This document shows positions 15,301 to 17,071 of a DNA stretch of 17,071 nt, piece after piece. Each line of letters opens with the position of its first letter. Position 1 is the first letter of the stretch. Source of the stretch: CAZFLD01 sp964519835 (GTDB taxonomy: Bacteria; Spirochaetota; Spirochaetia; DSM-27196; CAZFLD01); assembly GCA_964519835.1 (NCBI GenBank), contig CAZFLD010000080.1, positions 1 through 17,071 on the forward strand, read 5' to 3'. A program made the position numbers and the translations under genes. A model generated the notes under the pieces. The model was given only the letters and a program-made list of their open reading frames with translations, had not been told where the DNA came from and did not search any database.

Positions 15301-16936
15301 GCGTTATCTCATCGTGCCCATGCACCGTCTGACCGACAATCACCGTGCCCTCGAGCCTGGGTTTGTACCCGATGATCCTTCCGAGGAACCGCAGATCATC
15401 TTTCGCCACGATGCAGCGGAGGAGTTTAACGAGCGGTACGTCTACGGCCACGGCCCCAAGGTCGAGTTGCTCAAGCGCCTTGGTGTTCCAGGGAAGTGGA
15501 ACGAGTGGGTAGACGGCGTGTACATGTGGGACAAGGACGCTTCAATTCCCCTTGCACCGGAAGCGCACACGTACCGCTACGCCGGTTTCGTGCTTCGACT
15601 GGCATCGGGCAACCAGCAAGCAACAGCCGACGGCGATAGCCGGGCCATGACCCGCAGAAAAGCGATCGTGAACTTTCTGGAAGGCCTGGATCGACACGCG
15701 CTCTTTGCTGGTTTTGATCACACGTCACCGGCCCTCTACTCGGTCCGCAGCCTCGAACGCCTGTCGAACGGATTGGCCACACCGAGAACCGAGCCGTGGG
15801 ATGCGGTCCGTGACGAAATCGTCACCACTGCGAATCGGTACCTTGAAAGCCCTCTGTTTACCGTTACCACGAAGACGACGCTCCCCCCCAGCGGAGACAT
15901 TCACGACTACTGGCATCCCGCACCATACGCCTGGCCCAATCCGGACACGCCGGACGGTCTGCCGTACGTCCATCGTGACGGAGAACGCGTTCCCGGCACA
16001 CGCCTCTACGAACCGGAGAGCGTGAAGTATGACCGCACCTCCCTTCAGCGACTCTTTGACGAAACCACCGTTCTGTCCGTTGCTGGCCGCATAAGCGGTG
16101 ACGATAGGTACTATCGCAAGGCTGCGGAGCAAGTCCGGTCCTGGTTTATCGATCCCGAGACACGCATGAATCCACACCTGACCTACTCCCAGGTTGTTCG
16201 TGGCAAACGAGACGACAAGGGAACCTCGTCGGGAGTAATTGAAACAAAGGACTTTTACTTCTTCCTCGACGCGGTGCGCCTCCTCGGCCAATCCGGCTTC
16301 TGGCCCCAAAGCGATGACCATGCGTTCCGCAGTTGGCTCGAGGATTTTCTCACCTGGCTTTTGACAAGCGACCAGGGAGTCGGCGAGCGCTACACCGACA
16401 ACAACCACGGCATCGCCTACGATTTGCAGGTTTACTCCATAGCAGCATTCTTAGGCGACATCGATCTCATGTACGAGACCCTTGTCCGCGCGATGGGTCG
16501 GATGCGCGCCCATTTTCGCCACGACGGCTATCAGCCGCACGAGATGAAGCGAACAACCACCGCCCACTACACCGCCTTTAACCTCCAGCTCTGGTTGAAT
16601 TTCTCCGCCGTTGTACGAAACACAGCGAACTACGAGCCTCTAGAACACCTCGACACCTACACTCGCGACGGTGAAAGCAAACAGCGTTCCAACGGCATCG
16701 AGCTCGGCCTGAACTGGCTGCTCCCCTACCACGGCCAACCGTGGCCCTTTACGCAAATTGACGAGTTCGACGACAATCGCCGCGCAGTGCTCTACCACAC
16801 GGCCAAAAGCCACAATCACCGGATCGCGGCAAAATACGCAGACCTGATGCCCCCCGAAGAAAGCCTGCCCCTCCGCTTTTTTCCCCACGATGGGATACCT
16901 GCTTTGTGGAAGTTGGCTGTTGGAGTGGAAACTTGA
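12323..16936 (+). CDS. Giant fusion: TPR, GT2, GT4, GT-A-like domain, PL5 alginate lyase-like domain
   Basis: The 1537 residues hold five parts. (a) About 15-75: TPR-like helices (ANQLLRDGDFEDAVRSY). (b) About 120-350: GT2 transferase with SVIVPVHN, VVDDGSTDGS and D210-S-D-D-W214. (c) 467-775: GT4-type GT-B fold with FFGNIKGYKG near 643 and VLPYKN then GVAVLAKSFGTPVLAP near 720-745. (d) About 823-1130: unrecognised; begins ALYRVLGNDLPPLH, has NNNGARN (947-953) and MPWDGN (967-972), resembling a GT-A core. (e) About 1161-1520: PL5-like, DYWHPAPYAWPNPDTPDG, DNNHG (1359-1363), then R1410 and HY 1415-1416, matching in order the Asn-His, Arg and Tyr of the PL5 active site. No signal peptide or membrane helix is seen, so the lyase-like part would be cytoplasmic. 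Start TTG 12323 has GGGGA 7 nt upstream; ATG 12353 is the alternative. The lyase assignment is by motif. Confidence 0.85.
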   Translation: MNKRRDGRRSMTKNHPSPFKRANQLLRDGDFEDAVRSYREAIAHDAGFPYYHKNLATALEGLARHEEAADARRAAETAAYSFRQRDRLVADAETEAVFDSVSVPVETPARPEAARKSPPTPLVSVIVPVHNSEPYLEECLASITQQSLDDIEILVVDDGSTDGSSSIIARYEDLDPRFCVITNAQASGSPGTPRNQALKHVRGDYVAFVDSDDWIDSDMLERLYDAARSSDADIVFCEGFIEHRGDASQQKSYKARFVDDPASPAYRFHESFMIWDKLYRRTFLIDHDIRLGETAAAVDVPFIIKAYYHAQTITTAEDYIGYHYRRETANSVTVRRRKASACDFELRAYESVSQWMRSADVPDDYRAVADFRKLSSYIYTLNVASPAAYGNFFEQVRMELSEMHRGAVAAVAEAVRKTDKLEKLDAILTLSAEDFARKYRKDIASILDLGGTLQDAAAWQSDEAAKGILFLPDWSHRNPYQKLFYQALAEAYGVRATGLSAGYFKRAKLLEMRAEHKYLHLHWEERFYDPRSRDSIESFFRTVKEAKKLGYEILWTVHNLVPHDARDARPHIQVRRRLARSCSFIFVHGESQKEAIAEQLAVPVDRLHTVHHGSYEHYYPDFVTTAGGRSKLGIPEDAFVALFFGNIKGYKGVNALLRSFRRLRRKHKHAVLVVAGRVFKDHAGKKIARAAKADSNIRLAAEYIPDHEVQYYFKAADVTVLPYKNILTSGVAVLAKSFGTPVLAPDKGVLREYLDPSVDVLFRDQRDMTEQLLRLAGGSNTKPPPQDRGFDWHDVVRKQPFAGMFGPPRNSSLEEDTASDVAAGTIALYRVLGNDLPPLHSEEQTLANLEFILANEPELDGCRKVWVLNRLADGPKRGRLIDLLDRYQQEYVEVPFEWDEYRHCDFDYDLTPAPNVISSKKFKNAKEFNHVRYRCAILDRKNRYAMNNNGARNVALQSGRENAGWVMPWDGNCFLTTEAWNHIKSAIASAQYERYLIVPMHRLTDNHRALEPGFVPDDPSEEPQIIFRHDAAEEFNERYVYGHGPKVELLKRLGVPGKWNEWVDGVYMWDKDASIPLAPEAHTYRYAGFVLRLASGNQQATADGDSRAMTRRKAIVNFLEGLDRHALFAGFDHTSPALYSVRSLERLSNGLATPRTEPWDAVRDEIVTTANRYLESPLFTVTTKTTLPPSGDIHDYWHPAPYAWPNPDTPDGLPYVHRDGERVPGTRLYEPESVKYDRTSLQRLFDETTVLSVAGRISGDDRYYRKAAEQVRSWFIDPETRMNPHLTYSQVVRGKRDDKGTSSGVIETKDFYFFLDAVRLLGQSGFWPQSDDHAFRSWLEDFLTWLLTSDQGVGERYTDNNHGIAYDLQVYSIAAFLGDIDLMYETLVRAMGRMRAHFRHDGYQPHEMKRTTTAHYTAFNLQLWLNFSAVVRNTANYEPLEHLDTYTRDGESKQRSNGIELGLNWLLPYHGQPWPFTQIDEFDDNRRAVLYHTAKSHNHRIAAKYADLMPPEESLPLRFFPHDGIPALWKLAVGVET

Positions 16937-16941
16937 AGAAA

Positions 16942-17022
16942 ATGAAGTGCCTGCTGCACATCGGGATGGAGAAGACCGGGACCACGACGATCCGCAGGTT
17001 TCCTCTAACCCACTTCGGATAA
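16942..17022 (+). pseudogene. N-terminal remnant of a sulfotransferase-like gene
   Basis: From ATG 16942 (or TTG 16933, whose last two bases sit in the preceding TGA) the frame reads CLLHIGMEKTGTTTI and then stops at TAA 17020-17022 after 26 codons. HIGMEKTGTTTI is the usual PAPS-binding loop at the start of carbohydrate sulfotransferases ('lHIGmeKTGTTsiQ'), which are normally over 250 residues. Nothing in the remaining 49 nt restores a long frame. The gene is therefore truncated or frameshifted. It follows the fusion gene directly, so it probably once extended the operon. The alternative, a frameshift soon rescued beyond the window edge, cannot be excluded. Confidence 0.65.
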
Positions 17023-17071
17023 GCCATACGGAAAACTGCTGTACGTAGTTGAAGACACGCCCGTTCGATGA

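Noticed and set aside
15725..16408. A 227-codon minus-strand frame in the lyase-like part of the fusion gene
   Set aside because: The plus-strand reading has clear PL5 motifs; this frame is a by-product of the G/C-rich third positions.
1..17071. CRISPR array, tRNA, rRNA, riboswitch, toxin-antitoxin pair or defence system
   Set aside because: No regularly spaced repeats, cloverleaf, conserved RNA core or defence-protein motif was found on either strand.

Overview
This 17 kb window is an accessory polysaccharide-biosynthesis locus (capsule, O-antigen or exopolysaccharide), probably from a Gram-negative bacterium. It holds sugar-nucleotide enzymes, cytoplasmic glycosyltransferases, a sugar O-methyltransferase, sulfotransferases, an insertion-sequence relic and decayed gene copies. 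No rRNA, tRNA, CRISPR array, phage gene or housekeeping gene is visible, so the species cannot be named. GDP-D-rhamnose-type enzymes, sulfation and a polysaccharide-lyase-like domain would fit an aquatic or saline-habitat bacterium, but that is inference.

Layout. (1) 1-2074, + strand: the tail of a Gfo/Idh/MocA oxidoreductase, a protein with two tandem GmhA-like SIS domains, and a TylF-type methyltransferase, closely spaced like an operon. (2) 2075-3779: no intact gene, but most of it (about 2295-3421) is a decayed second copy of the SIS domain plus methyltransferase pair, in the same order and nearly the same spacing. (3) 3793-6507, + strand: a GT4 glycosyltransferase with a TPR-like N-terminus, then a protein with a GPS motif (DUF115/sialyltransferase-like) and a probable beta-sandwich tail. 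(4) 6660-7394, - strand: a PAPS-dependent sulfotransferase. (5) 7751-8905: a degenerate IS3-family element with both ends and both transposase frames recognisable, on the - strand. (6) 9125-12319, + strand: GDP-mannose 4,6-dehydratase and a GDP-4-keto-6-deoxymannose reductase of the Rmd type (overlapping, giving GDP-D-rhamnose), then a second GPS-motif protein. (7) 12323-16936, + strand: a 1537-residue fusion of TPR, GT2, GT4, an unrecognised GT-A-like domain and a PL5 (alginate lyase)-like domain. (8) 16942-17022: the first residues of another sulfotransferase, broken by a stop codon.

Working model (inference): Gmd and Rmd supply GDP-D-rhamnose. The GT4, GT2 and GPS-motif enzymes assemble the glycan. 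The methyltransferase and sulfotransferase decorate it. The lyase-like domain fused to the synthases trims, edits or binds the product. The SIS protein points to a heptose- or ketose-phosphate step. The two most unusual things are the synthase-lyase fusion and the decayed tandem copy of the SIS-methyltransferase unit.
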